NCBI GenBank assembly: GCA_037367355.1
Contig: CM074701.1
Coordinates: forward strand, 124,001-188,000
Source: Neoscytalidium dimidiatum
Lineage: Eukaryota; Ascomycota; Dothideomycetes; Botryosphaeriales; Botryosphaeriaceae
DNA length: 64,000 nt
Reading direction: 5' to 3'
Of this stretch, positions 1-10,345 are shown piece by piece; position 1 is the stretch's first letter; every line of letters starts with the position of its first letter. The notes below the pieces were generated by a model that did not search any database, had not been told where the DNA came from, and worked only from the letters and a program-made list of their open reading frames with translations. Made by a program: the position numbers and the translations under genes.

Positions 1-63
1 CTCCGTCATGCGCGTCAGTCCAAGGGTCGGCGACAGCTGTCGCGGCGGGTCGCGGAAGGCAAG

Positions 64-408
64 TCAATCGGACGGCGGCTCCGGCTTCTTGTAGGCGAGG
101 CCCAGGCCGACGCCGAGGGAGATGGCCAGGATACAAAGCACCGCCCACGCCCACAGCAAGATCCTCTTGTCCTGCTGCACCGGACCGAGAATCTGCATGC
201 GCTCGCGGCGCCATGCCATCCACGCCGGCTCCATGCGCACCTCGCCCACGACGACGTTGGGTGTGCCGATGGCCTTGCTCTTCACCGGCTCGACGGTGAC
301 GCTGGCTGCCTCGAGGTCATGGTGGGTGGCTCCGTACGACGGCGGCGGGTACTTGGGCGGAGAGCTGTCGCGCGACGACGGTGACGAGTCGCGGGTGAAG
401 GAGGGCAT
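64..408 (-). CDS. Small single-pass membrane protein with PY motifs
   Basis: This is a 114-aa intronless reading frame, taken from the ATG at 408 because the open frame above it is only a GA-repeat-derived stretch. Residues 1-80 are polar, rich in Ser and Pro, and carry PPKY (17-20) and PPPSY (21-25). PPxY motifs are known ligands of WW domains such as those of Rsp5/Nedd4 ubiquitin ligases. Residues about 83-105 form one clear hydrophobic segment, followed by a short KKPEPPSD tail, so the N-terminal part probably faces the cytosol. I do not recognise a named family. A role as a ubiquitin-ligase adaptor or cargo is inference from the motifs only. Confidence 0.6.
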   Translation of the reverse strand: MPSFTRDSSPSSRDSSPPKYPPPSYGATHHDLEAASVTVEPVKSKAIGTPNVVVGEVRMEPAWMAWRRERMQILGPVQQDKRILLWAWAVLCILAISLGVGLGLAYKKPEPPSD

Positions 409-501
409 GGCGGGAGCTGGCGCGGGCCTGACGGGGGGAGTTGGAGTGGGGAGAGCTCGCTTGTTGCTATTAATAGGTGTGCTCTGAGCGTCGCATGCGG
501 G

Positions 502-524
502 GAGAGAGAGAGAGAGAGAGAGAG
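502..524. repeat. GA dinucleotide microsatellite
   Basis: An uninterrupted GA run of about 11 units just upstream of the small membrane protein gene. Confidence 0.95.
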
Positions 525-1394
525 GAGGGGGAACCTCACTCACAGGCAATGCGGTAACGGTCAAAGGCAATCTCGAATAGCAGGAGCAGATGGCTCATGA
601 ACGATGAGGCTGAGGCTCAACAGAGGTATCGAAGCTTGGCCCGGGAGTTTATATATGTGCTCACTCGCAGGTGGATCTGGCAATGCAGGGCGCGGATCTC
701 GGCAAGCTATATAAAGGCAGCAGCAGCAGCGGCGGCAGGCAGGTGTGCTACGCACGGCATCAGTCGCGTCGCTGCAGCGCTCGGGCCGGGGCTCCACGCG
801 CGCATGACCAGCCATTCAGAGGGGTGCAGGTCGGCATGCCGTGGTGTTTGGGACGAAAGTCACAGCGAGCGAGAGTCACGGCGACAGCGACAGACAGCGT
901 TGATTCGGGCCGACTCCGCGCTGTTCTTCCAGCGCGCCATGGCGAATTTCCACCATCTTCTCTCCAGCCTTATGCCGATACCCGTTCTCGGCGAGGAAGG
1001 TCGCCGGATAGCCGGCAACGCTGCGCGGTCGAATTGGCTGGACGGCCCTTGGCGGTGGCGGAAGAGCTGTGCCGAGAGCGTGCCGTCTGGGGATCGCTTG
1101 CGCGTCCGCACAGGAACGTACCATGTAGAACCCGTCACGCTACTATCTATTATTGCTGTCGCCGGACCTGTGTCTGGTGTGTCTGGTGTGTCCTGAATGA
1201 CGGGGTCACAGTACAAAGTACCCGCCGTCCCTGCATGCGCGCGCCGTGGTACTTCTGCACCGCTGTCCACTTTTCGACGCGGTCGCTTGACAGCAGAGCC
1301 TAGGGTGGGTGGAAAGGGTCACAGGGACAAGAATCTTCTGACCACGACAATCTACAGAGCTGCCCTCCGTCTCTTCGTTTGATTCCACCGATGG

Positions 1395-1425
1395 TGCTGT
1401 CGCTGTTGCTGTCGCTGTTGCTGTC
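1395..1425. repeat. 12-bp tandem repeat, 2.6 copies
   Basis: The unit tgctgtcgctgt is repeated head to tail. It lies in noncoding DNA 200 bp before a second 12-bp repeat of related composition. Confidence 0.9.
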
Positions 1426-1630
1426 TGTCAAACGCCGGCCCGTAGATAGATAGGTAGCCAGAGACTAACGTAGGGAGGAGGCCACCGGCGGAAGCCTGGC
1501 GGCCGGGCGGAGGGTAAAACCCCAACCGAGGCCAGCCAACCGAAACCTCCTCCCTATCGAATCGTCTGTTTACGAATGCAAGCCCTTCGTCCCTCTGTCG
1601 ACTCCCTGTCTACCACACGGTCCTCACACT

Positions 1631-1666
1631 GTCACTGTAGCTGTCACTGTAGCTGTCACTGTAGCT
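1631..1666. repeat. 12-bp tandem repeat, 3 perfect copies
   Basis: The unit gtcactgtagct occurs three times without mismatch in noncoding DNA. There are no spacers, so it is a minisatellite, not a CRISPR array. Confidence 0.95.
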
Positions 1667-2548
1667 GTTGCACCTCGAGAGCGCAGTGCACGCCCGGGCC
1701 GGGCCCCTACCCCCGCGCTATCTCCGCTCCACACCGTCACCGTCCACTGCATTTCCTTCCGGATGCAGCTATTCCTCAAGAATCAGCACTCTATCGCACG
1801 CACCATGCAGAACCCACTTTTCCCATGTTAAAATGTCTTTTTAAGTTTTTTTTTTTTTTTTTTAAGCATCTATTTTTCCCGCAAAAAGGCGATGAGATCC
1901 GTCTCGTTTCTATTTACGGACGAGCCTGCGCCCTGCTGCTCGCATCCTTCGTGGCTTGGCCGCGCTTATAGCCGCACCCACGCCGCCGCTCTGTCATACT
2001 TCCCGCCCCCGCCATACAACCTTCTCCCGCATTTCTAGAACCTCGACAATGCTTTCAATCAAGGTCGCATCAATCAATTTCGATTTCTTTTCGCGCTGCC
2101 GTTGGAACTTAATCGCACAAGCTGTGCCCGTAGAGGATCCCGAATGCCGACCAGAGAAGATGCTTACTGAGCGCCACGTCGCATTCGGGTGTGAAGATGG
2201 CCCGCATCGAAGGATTCACACAGCCTCGAGAGGCACCTGAGGCACAGTGAACTGGCGGTGATGTTGGATTTTCGACCTCCGGCGCCCCTCTACGCCTCTT
2301 TCTCACTAAACATATAATATACCGTCCACTTGTCTACCGGACAATATTCATCTATCCTAGTGTTGCACTTCCATCATCATCATCATCGTCGTCGTCATCG
2401 GCGTTGTCGGCATCATCAAACTCTTCACAACACACTACTTCCTCAACCGGCGACGACATCACCGTCGCCCGGTCCACCCCACAGCACACCCTCCAAAACC
2501 ATTCCACCCACCTCCACCCTCACCAGCGGGTCCCTCCACGCCCCAGCC

Positions 2549-3345
2549 ATGAGCCAACCCAACCCTCACCACCACCACCACTACTTCGACCCCTCCGACC
2601 CCCCACCGCCATACACGCCCTCCCCACCATCCCCCGCGCCTCCACCTCAGCCACCGCGCCCCACCTCCCGCGACCTCGACGCCATCGTCGCCGCCGCCAC
2701 CACCACCACCACCACCACCAGACGAGCCGACGGCAAGCCGCGCTCGCGCTCCTCCCAAGGCCGGCGGCCGCGCTCGCGCTCCGCACGCCGCGGCGAAGCA
2801 TCCGCCTCCGCCTCCACCTCCACCTCCACCGTCGACACCGAGACCAAGACCAAGCACCGCGGGGGGACGAGCCCGGCACGGGGCGGCAGCCAGCCGCGCG
2901 CCGCGTCCGCCGGCCCCGCGACACGGCGGCCGCGACGAGGAGGAGGAGAAGAAGAAGAAGAAGGCGAGCCGGAATCGACCGAGCGGCGACGGGATTGGGA
3001 TCGGAGGGGAAGAGGAGGAGCAGGAGGAGAGAACCGGGGGGGACGGGCGGAAGAGGCGGAAGAGGCGGAAGAGGAGGAGGAGGAGGAGGAGGAAGGAGAA
3101 AGGGGCACGCTGAGGGCGTGGTGGCGGCGGCAGCGGTTCGAGCGCCCGCACGGAGCGGTGGCGGCGGTGGATGCGGTCGGGCAGGGCGCGCTGTACGTTG
3201 CTCTTATATTGTTCAATAATTGATTGATGTTCGCCTTTGACGAAAGGTGGTTTGTGCATTTCGGCTGACGTGTTGGTCTTTGCTGTGCAGTGACGTCGTG
3301 GCGTTTTTGGGGAGGGTGGTGGGGAGGGGGTTGGTCTGTGTGTGA
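2549..3345 (+). CDS. His-, Arg- and Glu-rich low-complexity protein
   Basis: Two exons, 2549-3192 and 3291-3345, encode 232 aa. The intron has a GTACGT donor, a GCTGAC branch site and a TGCAG acceptor, and splicing closes the frame to a TGA at 3343. The product starts with a five-His run and a PPPPY motif, followed by Pro-rich, Ser/Arg-rich and Glu/Arg-rich blocks. The C-terminal part (about 190-232) contains a more ordinary amphipathic sequence with two Trp. It is probably intrinsically disordered and basic; RNA or nuclear binding is possible but unproven. No family is recognised. The antisense strand is also open over much of this span because of the composition, so the coding call rests mainly on the clean intron and the ATG context. 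Confidence 0.5.
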
Positions 3346-3970
3346 GGGGTGATAGTGGTGGATGGGCATGTGTTGAGAGGTGGATAAACGTGGGTGAGGG
3401 AGGGGAGATGTGGTTCACAAAAGGTTTGGTCGGTGTGGTGCTGGAATACTTTGACGGAACACTCTGCGGAGAGGTGAGCTTCAAGTTTCCTCAAGAGGTT
3501 ACAAACCCAAATATGTTCAGAGGATATGAATAAAGGAACGCAAGAGAAGCACAATCAGAGGAGACGAGTACTAACGTTGTTTCCTACGCAGGACCTGACG
3601 AATTGCTCGACATCTTTCTGCACCAGTGAACCTTGAGGGCCTTCACTACCATACCACCCAAAGTTCGTAGTCACCGCATCACTTCTGGTTCTGATCAGTA
3701 TAAGTCATCGCAGTTATATGGACACTCACATAGAACAACGTCGCCGACGCTTTGTATCGCTTTTATCGCTTTTATATCCTTAAAAGACCCAAACAGAGGC
3801 AAGAACACACCCCACGTCCCATCGTCATTGATATAGATTATTGACCAAGGGCACTTCGCAGCAGACCCTTTCTTGTTCACAATCGTCGCTATTTCATTTG
3901 CAACATGTTATACAATTTCATCCAGAACCTCATGACCAATCCAAGGTTTGTTTCAATCTGCATCTCCATC
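3346..3970. other. Intergenic stretch
   Basis: The region between the low-complexity gene and the cupin relic. I see no coding frame, RNA gene or repeat in it. Confidence 0.55.
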
Positions 3971-4793
3971 TCACAACTCCACGCCCAATTCCTCACACAC
4001 CCTCCTCACCGGCCCCTCGTCCACCTCCTCCACCTCATCCGGCAACACCACCCCCGCCACTCTCTTCCCAACCCCACCATAACCGCTTCGATCGCATCCC
4101 CACTCGTAAAGCTCCACACTCGCACAAACTTGCTCCCAAACCTCCACCTGAACCTCTCCCCCCGCAGCCACAAACACCGTCTCCCCCTCCCTCACCTCCA
4201 CCGGGGCCGACGTGGCGGAAGAAGCCGAGCCAGTGGGCGGGCGTGATGAGCGCGAAGGTTTCGGAGCTGGGGCCGAGGAGCTGCGGATTGTGGATGATGC
4301 CCTGGTGGGATTGGTGGTTGCTTGAGAAGTGATGTAAAAAGTTGTGTGCTTCATGTTGGGATAGCCTTTGCAAGGGGTAGGCGGGGATAACTCTCATCTC
4401 TTTCTTCTTTCTTTTCTTTCTTTTTTTTTTCTTACCATATTACCCATGTTTGCTAGGATACTCCCGCTGTTCTTTGAAGGGCGGCGCGTATCTTACTGGC
4501 GGCACGTAGATGAAGTCTCCGGGACCCATTATTTTGCATTTGTCACCGTTCCAGAGTTTCACAAAACCTTTGGTGACAATGAAAACATCGTGCGCCTCAT
4601 TATGGTGCTGGAATCCCGGTGCGTCAGCAAGGGCGCCTCCGCTCGTAAAAACGGAAACAGTATCGTCAGTCTGCAGGGCCGAAGTCAAGATGCGGAAGAC
4701 GCTCTTGCTGCCGGGAATGGACAGCGTCTCGCCCTCCGGCTGAGGGATCACATGGATGCCACGCTCTGCCGGAGGCTGGTCCAGTCGTGGCAC
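3971..4793 (-). pseudogene. Damaged cupin, quercetin-dioxygenase-like
   Basis: The exon 4497-4793 encodes the N-terminal half of a fungal bicupin. Visible motifs are GFQHHNEAHDVF, with the His/His/Glu metal-ligand pattern, then KLWNGDKC and GPGDFIYVPP. Removing a 195-bp intron (4302-4496, GTAAGA donor, CCAG acceptor) continues it as GIIHNPQLLGP and ALITPAHWLGFF, as in the family. Around 4200 the coding frame then shifts by one base: the codon-like pattern, with mostly G or C at third positions, continues in the next frame to a TGA at 3971. The first in-frame codon is GTG at 4793 and no ATG precedes it in frame, so the 5' end lies in an unseen exon or is lost. The second cupin domain of quercetin 2,3-dioxygenases (usually 330-380 aa) is missing. 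I read it as a truncated, frameshifted gene; a sequencing error at the frameshift is the alternative. Confidence 0.55.
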
Positions 4794-5471
4794 CTGCTTG
4801 TGCTTCTCAACGACTCCTGCGGTGGTACGACAATATATGCAGGTGCAGCGCCAAGGTCGCGTGGGAACAACGTGGTAGTAACGTGGAGATTACTCGCACA
4901 GGAAAAAGGAAGGGGGCTAGCGTGGGGGCAACACGGCAACACAGGAGCGGATGCAAACCTCAGGGTATAAGATGCACGTCAAAAAGCCATGTGGAGCCGA
5001 TTCACCACCATCCACAAAATTCCCTCTTCGGTCGTTGACTCAAACCGTGAAACGTCGGAAATGCCGAGCTGCGGGCGCCCCACGCCGCCGCCGCGGTGCC
5101 GCAGCCGCTCTCAACCTCGCACATGGCGCGATCATCCGGTTTTGAAAAAGAAAACCCGAGAGGATCCTGCGCGCGTCCGCCTTTCTCCGGTCTCGAACGT
5201 CCGGCATATCGTTCGGTCCGCGATAAGTAGAACGCCCTCGCCGGCTGACGTGACGGCGCAAGGGAGGAAAAGTGCGTGTGGGGGAAACTCTCCCAGCGAT
5301 TACACCGAGCTCCGAAGCTTCCTTCTCCCGGTTAGTCTGATACTCTTTTCCATCATCGCAGCTTGGAACAGTCTCACCTCCCGCAAGGGCGGACCAATTG
5401 AGGTGTGGATGCGATTCGGCAACTTAAAAGAGGGCCTGCGCAAGACGGTGCGGTACTTCCACCCAGGCAAT
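4794..5471. promoter_or_regulatory. Divergent intergenic region, cupin relic and hydrolase
   Basis: 678 bp between a minus-strand and a plus-strand gene. It may include a short first exon of the cupin gene, which I could not place with confidence. No specific operator is recognised. Confidence 0.4.
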
Positions 5472-6125
5472 ATGGCACTCACGCCGAACTTCCGTTGCGC
5501 CTACAAGGTCGTCGACGACTGCACCATCTACGCCGACGTCTACGTCCCACAAGTGCCTCCTAATGCAGGGAAGAACAAGCGTCCTGTTAGTACGTAGATA
5601 CATCAGTTTCTTCTTCAACGACACACATCTCCAAGCAAAATAACGCCGGGAAAGGAACAGTCATAAAAGGGAGACCATCCTCGCTGACACCGTGATCAGT
5701 CCTCGCAATTCATGGCGGCGCCTTCATCCTCGGCCACTCGGACATGGTCAACAAAGACCAGATCGCCGACTGCCTCTCGCGCGGCTGGATAACCGTCTCA
5801 CTCGAGCACCGCCTCTGCCCGCAAGTCGACATCCTCGAAGGCCCCATCACGGACTGCCGCGACGCGCTTGCCTGGGTGCACGCGGAGGAAAACGGCCTCG
5901 ATGCCGAGCTGTCCAAGCACGCATCAACATCCAGCTTCGCCGTTGACAAGGACCGCATCGTTGCGTTCGGGACGTCATCCGGCGGTGCTATAGCGCTGGC
6001 ATTGGTAAGCAGAGCAGAGCAAAGCGTCCCCATCCTCAAAAAAGTGGGAAACGAAAACAAAAGAGGGAGGGAGAGAGAAAGGGGGAGAGAGAAAGAAAGA
6101 AAGAGAGAAAGAAAGAAAGAAAGAG

Positions 6126-6160
<35 letters not shown>

Positions 6161-6838
6161 AACACCCAGATCAAACAACTAACCTCCCCTCTCCAGGGCT
6201 GGGGCACCCCGCACCCTCCCGCCGCGATCCTCGACTTCTACGGGGCCACGCACTTCACGCACCCCTTCTGGACGTCGCCCCTGCCCACGGCGCCCCTGCC
6301 GCCCGACACCTCGCCGGACTACATCAACCAAGTCTACGACGAGAAGCCGGTCCCGATCCGCGGCGGCGTGTCGCTCGAAGGCCAGCAGCAGGGGGGTCCT
6401 CCTCCGGCCTCCTCCTCCTCCTCCCCCCGCCCGACGGACGGATCAGCCGTCGCGCCCCCCGGCAAGGAGAAAGACAAAGGGAGGGAGAGGCCGACCGTCC
6501 CGCCGCCCCCTCGCGCCTCCTTCGCCCTCACCCACATCGCCCGCGGCACGCTGCTGCGCGTGTGCTACCCGTTCGGGCCGGTGCGCGCCATCGACGCGGT
6601 GCAGAACGTGGGGCCGGGCTTCCCGCCCACGTGCATCGTGCACGGGACGGCGGACGCCATGGTGCCCGCGCACCTGAGCGAGGCGCTGTACGCGCGGCTG
6701 AAGGAAGCCGGGGTGCGGTGCGAGTTCGTGCCCGTCGAGGGCGAGGGGCACACCTTCGCGGGGGGGATGGTGAGGGGCGGCGCCACGTGGGAGAGGCAGC
6801 GGAGGGGGTTTGATTGGGTGGAGGCGGTGATTTCTTAG
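5472..6838 (+). CDS. Alpha/beta-hydrolase fold esterase or lipase
   Basis: Three exons (5472-5589, 5700-6004, 6197-6838) give 354 aa. The first junction restores the HGGAF oxyanion-hole motif. Nucleophile Ser132 sits in FGTSSGGA, the acid is probably the Asp in GTADAMVP, and the His is in EGEGHTF, giving a full catalytic triad of the hormone-sensitive-lipase or carboxylesterase type. There is no signal peptide, so the enzyme is probably cytosolic; its substrate is unknown. Two oddities stand out. Intron 2 (192 bp) is filled by a GAAA-type microsatellite and has a length divisible by three with no stop, so retention would insert a Lys/Arg/Glu stretch instead of truncating the protein. The C-terminal half also contains a low-complexity insert (Gln, Pro and Ser runs, about residues 195-245) between the usual core elements. 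Confidence 0.85.
6060..6161. repeat. GAAA/GA microsatellite inside an intron
   Basis: Purine-only GAAA and GAGA units fill most of intron 2 of the alpha/beta hydrolase gene. The strand asymmetry of about 100 purines is complete from roughly 6095 to 6161. Confidence 0.9.
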
Positions 6839-7076
6839 GTCTGGATTGGTTTCTTTTTTTTTTTTTTTTTGAATTTCCCCTCTGAGTGGTGGTGGTGGGA
6901 TGTGTAGGAGAGAAGGGTAAGGGAGGGCTTGGGAGGGAAATTGGAAAAAAAAAAGCGAGGAAAGCTTCAGAGAAAGTGTCGTTCAACGAAGAACTCTCGC
7001 ATTATGAGATTCTTTCTCTTCCCCCCAGTATTACGATAAACCACATCCCCTCTTCTATCATTTTATTTTTTTTTTT

Positions 7077-9620
7077 TCAACTGAGGCCGTGAAACCCACC
7101 CCCATGGCTCTCCCAAATATCCCTAAAATCAAAACTCCAATCCCACAAGCACCCATCCAGCGACTCCAAACCCATATGCGCGACCTCGAAATCCCCGATA
7201 CCCGCTCCTCCTCCTTGCCCTCCCGCCTGATCCGCCGCGCTCTGCTTACCCGCTGCTCCCCCTAACCCGCTGCCGAGCCCACCACCTCCGCCACCACTAG
7301 ATCCTACGCCCTCCCCCATGGAAGATGGCGGCGGCGGCGAGCGGCCGGAGCGCTGGCGCAGGATGGCCAGCATCTGGCGGAGGACCTTGGCCGTCTTGCA
7401 AGCGACGACGGACTCGCGCATGAGGTCCAGCATGCTGAGGGTCTGCTCGATCAGGCGGATGTAATCGTGCTGCGGCCTGTTGGGCTGCTGGATGCTCTGG
7501 ACGGCGCGGAAGAGGATGATGGACGCCGCGAAGGTGAGGTAGGTGATGTTGTACCACCTGATTCCGCATTCGTTAACTTGGTTTTTTCTTTTTTTTTTTC
7601 TTACTTGAAAATATTACGATGGTGGGACAGGAGTTGAGTCTTACCATGTGTGGAAGAACGTATGCACTCTGTACGTCTCGTACATCAAGTCGATGGTGCG
7701 GGCCGCGGCGTCGGTGCATTTGCTGACCGCGTCGTCCAGGCTCGGCTCGCGCTCGTCGTATTTCGAGGCATGGACGATGAAGGGCCGCAGGAGGAGCATC
7801 TTCACATTATAATAGCCTGCAAGTGTCAGAATTCTCTTCAGTTCTTCCATAACACTCTACTTACGGATTTGTAGAACAAGACGCTGGTAGTAGGCCCAAG
7901 GCGGATCACCCAGCCGGCTATGTCTTCCAACGTCGCTGGTGAACTGCGGTCTTATCGCCTCGGGTAACCTAGCTACCCAAGCATCCATCTCCATTTCGAT
8001 ATTCAGCGCACCCTGCAGTTTTTGCGCCAGGGAGAGCCTGTGGAGGTAGACTTTTACCGAGATAGCGCGCATGATACGCGCCAGTCCGATCATTCCCGGG
8101 ATGATATCCACGTCCGACCCGTCCATCGGAGGCAAGGGGCGGTTGTGGTAGTCGTCCATACCCAAGCTGTCAGGCCGGCCCAGGGCAAAGCTGAGCTCGA
8201 TCTCGAGCGTGTAGAAGCCCCACCACGTCTTCGAGGCCTCCAGCGCCTGCGGCTGTCTCGCCGAGCTCCCGCTGTCGATTGTAGCGTTGCGGTTGGCGCC
8301 GATTGACAGCAGAGTGCGCGATGCCATGCCCAGATACGTGTAGGCCAGGTTCGGGTTCAGCTCGTTCTGGCACACCTTGGCCATGAAGATGTAGGCTTGT
8401 GCAGCCTCGAGATCGTTGGCAGACCCCGGGAAACCGAGGGCCAACTGCGCCTTCTCAAAGAGCATGCGGCTCCACTCAAACCTACCCATCCCATTGAGCT
8501 TCTCCTCGGTCCACGTGCGGATGAGCGCACCCAGCGAGACCAAGCTGAAATACAGGGCGATGAAGCTGCGGCTCTGGTTTTGGAAGCGGCCCTGCCACAA
8601 GTCGTCGCATCTCGAGTAGAAGTTCTCCTTGTCCAAAAAGGGATGAATGTAATGGAGGTTGTTGAAGTACGTCTCGAGGAAGACGTAGGACTGAGGAAAG
8701 AAAAACTGATTCTCCAGCACGTCGTTCCAGCCGCTGGCGTCGCCGGTGCGCTGGGTGCCGAAGGCGTGGTTGTAGAAGGTGCTCACCAGCGACGGCCGCT
8801 GCGACACGGTGTGCTGATCGCCGCCGGCCTGGGAGTAGTCGCCCTCGCTGTAGCCGTACTCCTGGCGCACGCGGCCCAGGAAGGCGACGGACGAGGTGTG
8901 GCCGTGGAATTCAATGTCCCGCGTGTGCGGGTTCACCTCGACGATCTCGGCGCCCTCTTCGGGACTGCCCACCTCTTCGTCCACGCGGCCGAGGGCGGCC
9001 GAGCGGGCGGGCTGCTCGGACGACGGCGAGATTGCAGCGGCGTCCGACTGCGAAGCCGCAGAGGTCGAGGCGGCTGACGGGCGGGCTGCCCGCTCGGCGG
9101 CGGGAGTGGAGGCAGCATTGTCGGGGTCCTGGGCTGCTGCTGCTGCGGCGGAGCGTGACGCAAGGGCGCTGTACGACGCTCGAAGCTTCGCGTTCTCGGC
9201 CTCGGCGAGCTCCAGGCGTTTTTCCAGGTCGCGCACGAGGCTGTACTTCGAAATGAAGAGATCAAAAAGTCAACGGATATGCTCGGTGGCGGGTCCCGAG
9301 GAGGGCTTTGAGCGAGAAAAGGGTCGGGACAGGACCACCTTTGCGAGCTGGAATCCCTTTCACCCATCACCGGCGCAGCGCGATAGACGCAGTGCAGGCC
9401 GCGCCCTGAGACCAGTCGAAGGGCGCACAGTCAGCGGCATGTAGGACGGGGGGCGAGCGCCGGGCGGGAGCGTACTGCGGCAGTGCGAGCATGGGCAGAC
9501 GCCATCGCACTTGTACTTCTTCGAGCGGCAGAGGTTGCAGGCCTGGATTGCCCGCGGCCGGCGCGGAGGCTTCGGGCTGCTGCTGCTGGCGGCGCTGGTT
9601 TCCTGCGGCGAGGGCAGCAT
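7077..9620 (-). CDS. Zn2Cys6 transcription factor, fungal-TF domain
   Basis: Five exons (9476-9620, 9371-9405, 7865-9245, 7645-7816, 7077-7557) sum to 738 codons. The zinc cluster is split. Exon 1 gives ACNLCRSKKYKC then PCSHCR, and a 35-nt microexon supplies RRGLHC with the sixth Cys, completing the C-x2-C-x6-C-x5-C-x2-C-x6-C pattern. Exon 3 opens with a coiled-coil-like stretch (VRDLEKRLELAEAENAKL) that usually mediates dimerisation, then the helical middle-homology region (PF04082 type) with FLETYFNNLHYIHPF and TWWGFYTLEIELSFALGRP. The C-terminus is Gly/Ser-rich. It is nuclear and probably controls the monooxygenase gene divergently transcribed from 10346. A longer N-terminus from 9809 is possible but repeat-derived. 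Confidence 0.88.
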
Positions 9621-10345
9621 GGGCTCGGAGGGGGAGGCGCTCTGTTGTCGCGCAATGGAAGCTGAGAGAAGTTCCGCTGAGCCGAGTTGCGAAAGTCGAG
9701 CGTCGAGCGTCGAGCGTCGAGCGTCGAGCGTCAAGCTTGCCTGTCGCGTCGTCTTTCTCCGGCAGCTCTCGGCACCCCCCCCCGCCAGGGGCCCATGCAT
9801 GCCTCCCACGCGGCGAGTCCCAGCCGCTTGCTCCCCTCCCCCGCAGCGGCAGGGATCGCCCGCCCGCCCTGTGGGGTTGTGGGGAGCGCGGAGGGTGTTG
9901 GTTGTCGTGCGATTACATACGCCTGCAGCATCTGCTCGGGAAATCCGCCCTTGGGGATCCGGGCCAGTGGCGCTGCTTACTGCGTACTGCCCACTGCCCA
10001 GTCGACAGAACCTCCCCGCGACAGCCGCGCGCTTCCCACTGCTCTCGGCCGAGTCAGTACCCCTGGGCCCTGTCTACGCCTTCGGCAATAACCCCTCGGC
10101 AAATCCGCCCGGTGTTGCGAAGCTGAGAGCGGCCTGGCGAATGCGTACGCGGCCGCTGGTTGGTGGCCTCTCGTCACGCATTACCAGCTCGTTCCTCATG
10201 TCCCTTTCCACCCATCGGCTTTCCCGAGCCCCCCCTCGGTGGGGAGGGTGGCACGGTGGGTGCACCGTCAGTCCGTTATTTGAAGGACATGGCACAGCTA
10301 CTGGTAGCGCTTAGCACATTATTGCCGTTTCAACACACACACATC
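9621..10345. promoter_or_regulatory. Shared divergent promoter, regulator and monooxygenase
   Basis: 725 bp separate the two divergent start codons. It contains a 7-bp direct repeat (gtcgagc, five copies) close to the regulator start. The arrangement suggests a bidirectional promoter that the regulator could bind itself; no operator can be assigned from sequence alone. Confidence 0.5.
9695..9729. repeat. 7-bp tandem repeat, 5 copies
   Basis: Five perfect copies of gtcgagc lie in the probable 5' leader of the zinc-cluster gene. The unit contains TCGA and half-palindromic CG steps. Confidence 0.95.

Larger units (their letters stand above)
409..2548. other. Gene-poor stretch, 2.1 kb
   Basis: No open frame here looks like a protein: the longest frames overlap each other on both strands and have biased, repeat-driven composition. 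It holds a GA microsatellite (502-524), two 12-bp tandem repeats (1395-1425 and 1631-1666) and a T tract (1846-1863). It probably contains the promoter of the gene starting at 2549 and of the small membrane protein. Confidence 0.6.

Noticed and set aside
1395..1666. Possible CRISPR array
   Set aside because: Units are 12 bp and contiguous without spacers, and the genome is eukaryotic.
2459..3484. 341-aa minus-strand open frame and other long frames over the low-complexity gene
   Set aside because: They come from the antisense of Pro/Arg/Glu repeat-like sequence; they have no intron logic, no domain and extreme composition.
4440..4793. Cupin reading frame as an intact 117-aa gene starting at 4793
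   Set aside because: The first codon is GTG, and the end of the frame reads past a clear splice donor at 4496, so the frame as it stands is not the gene.
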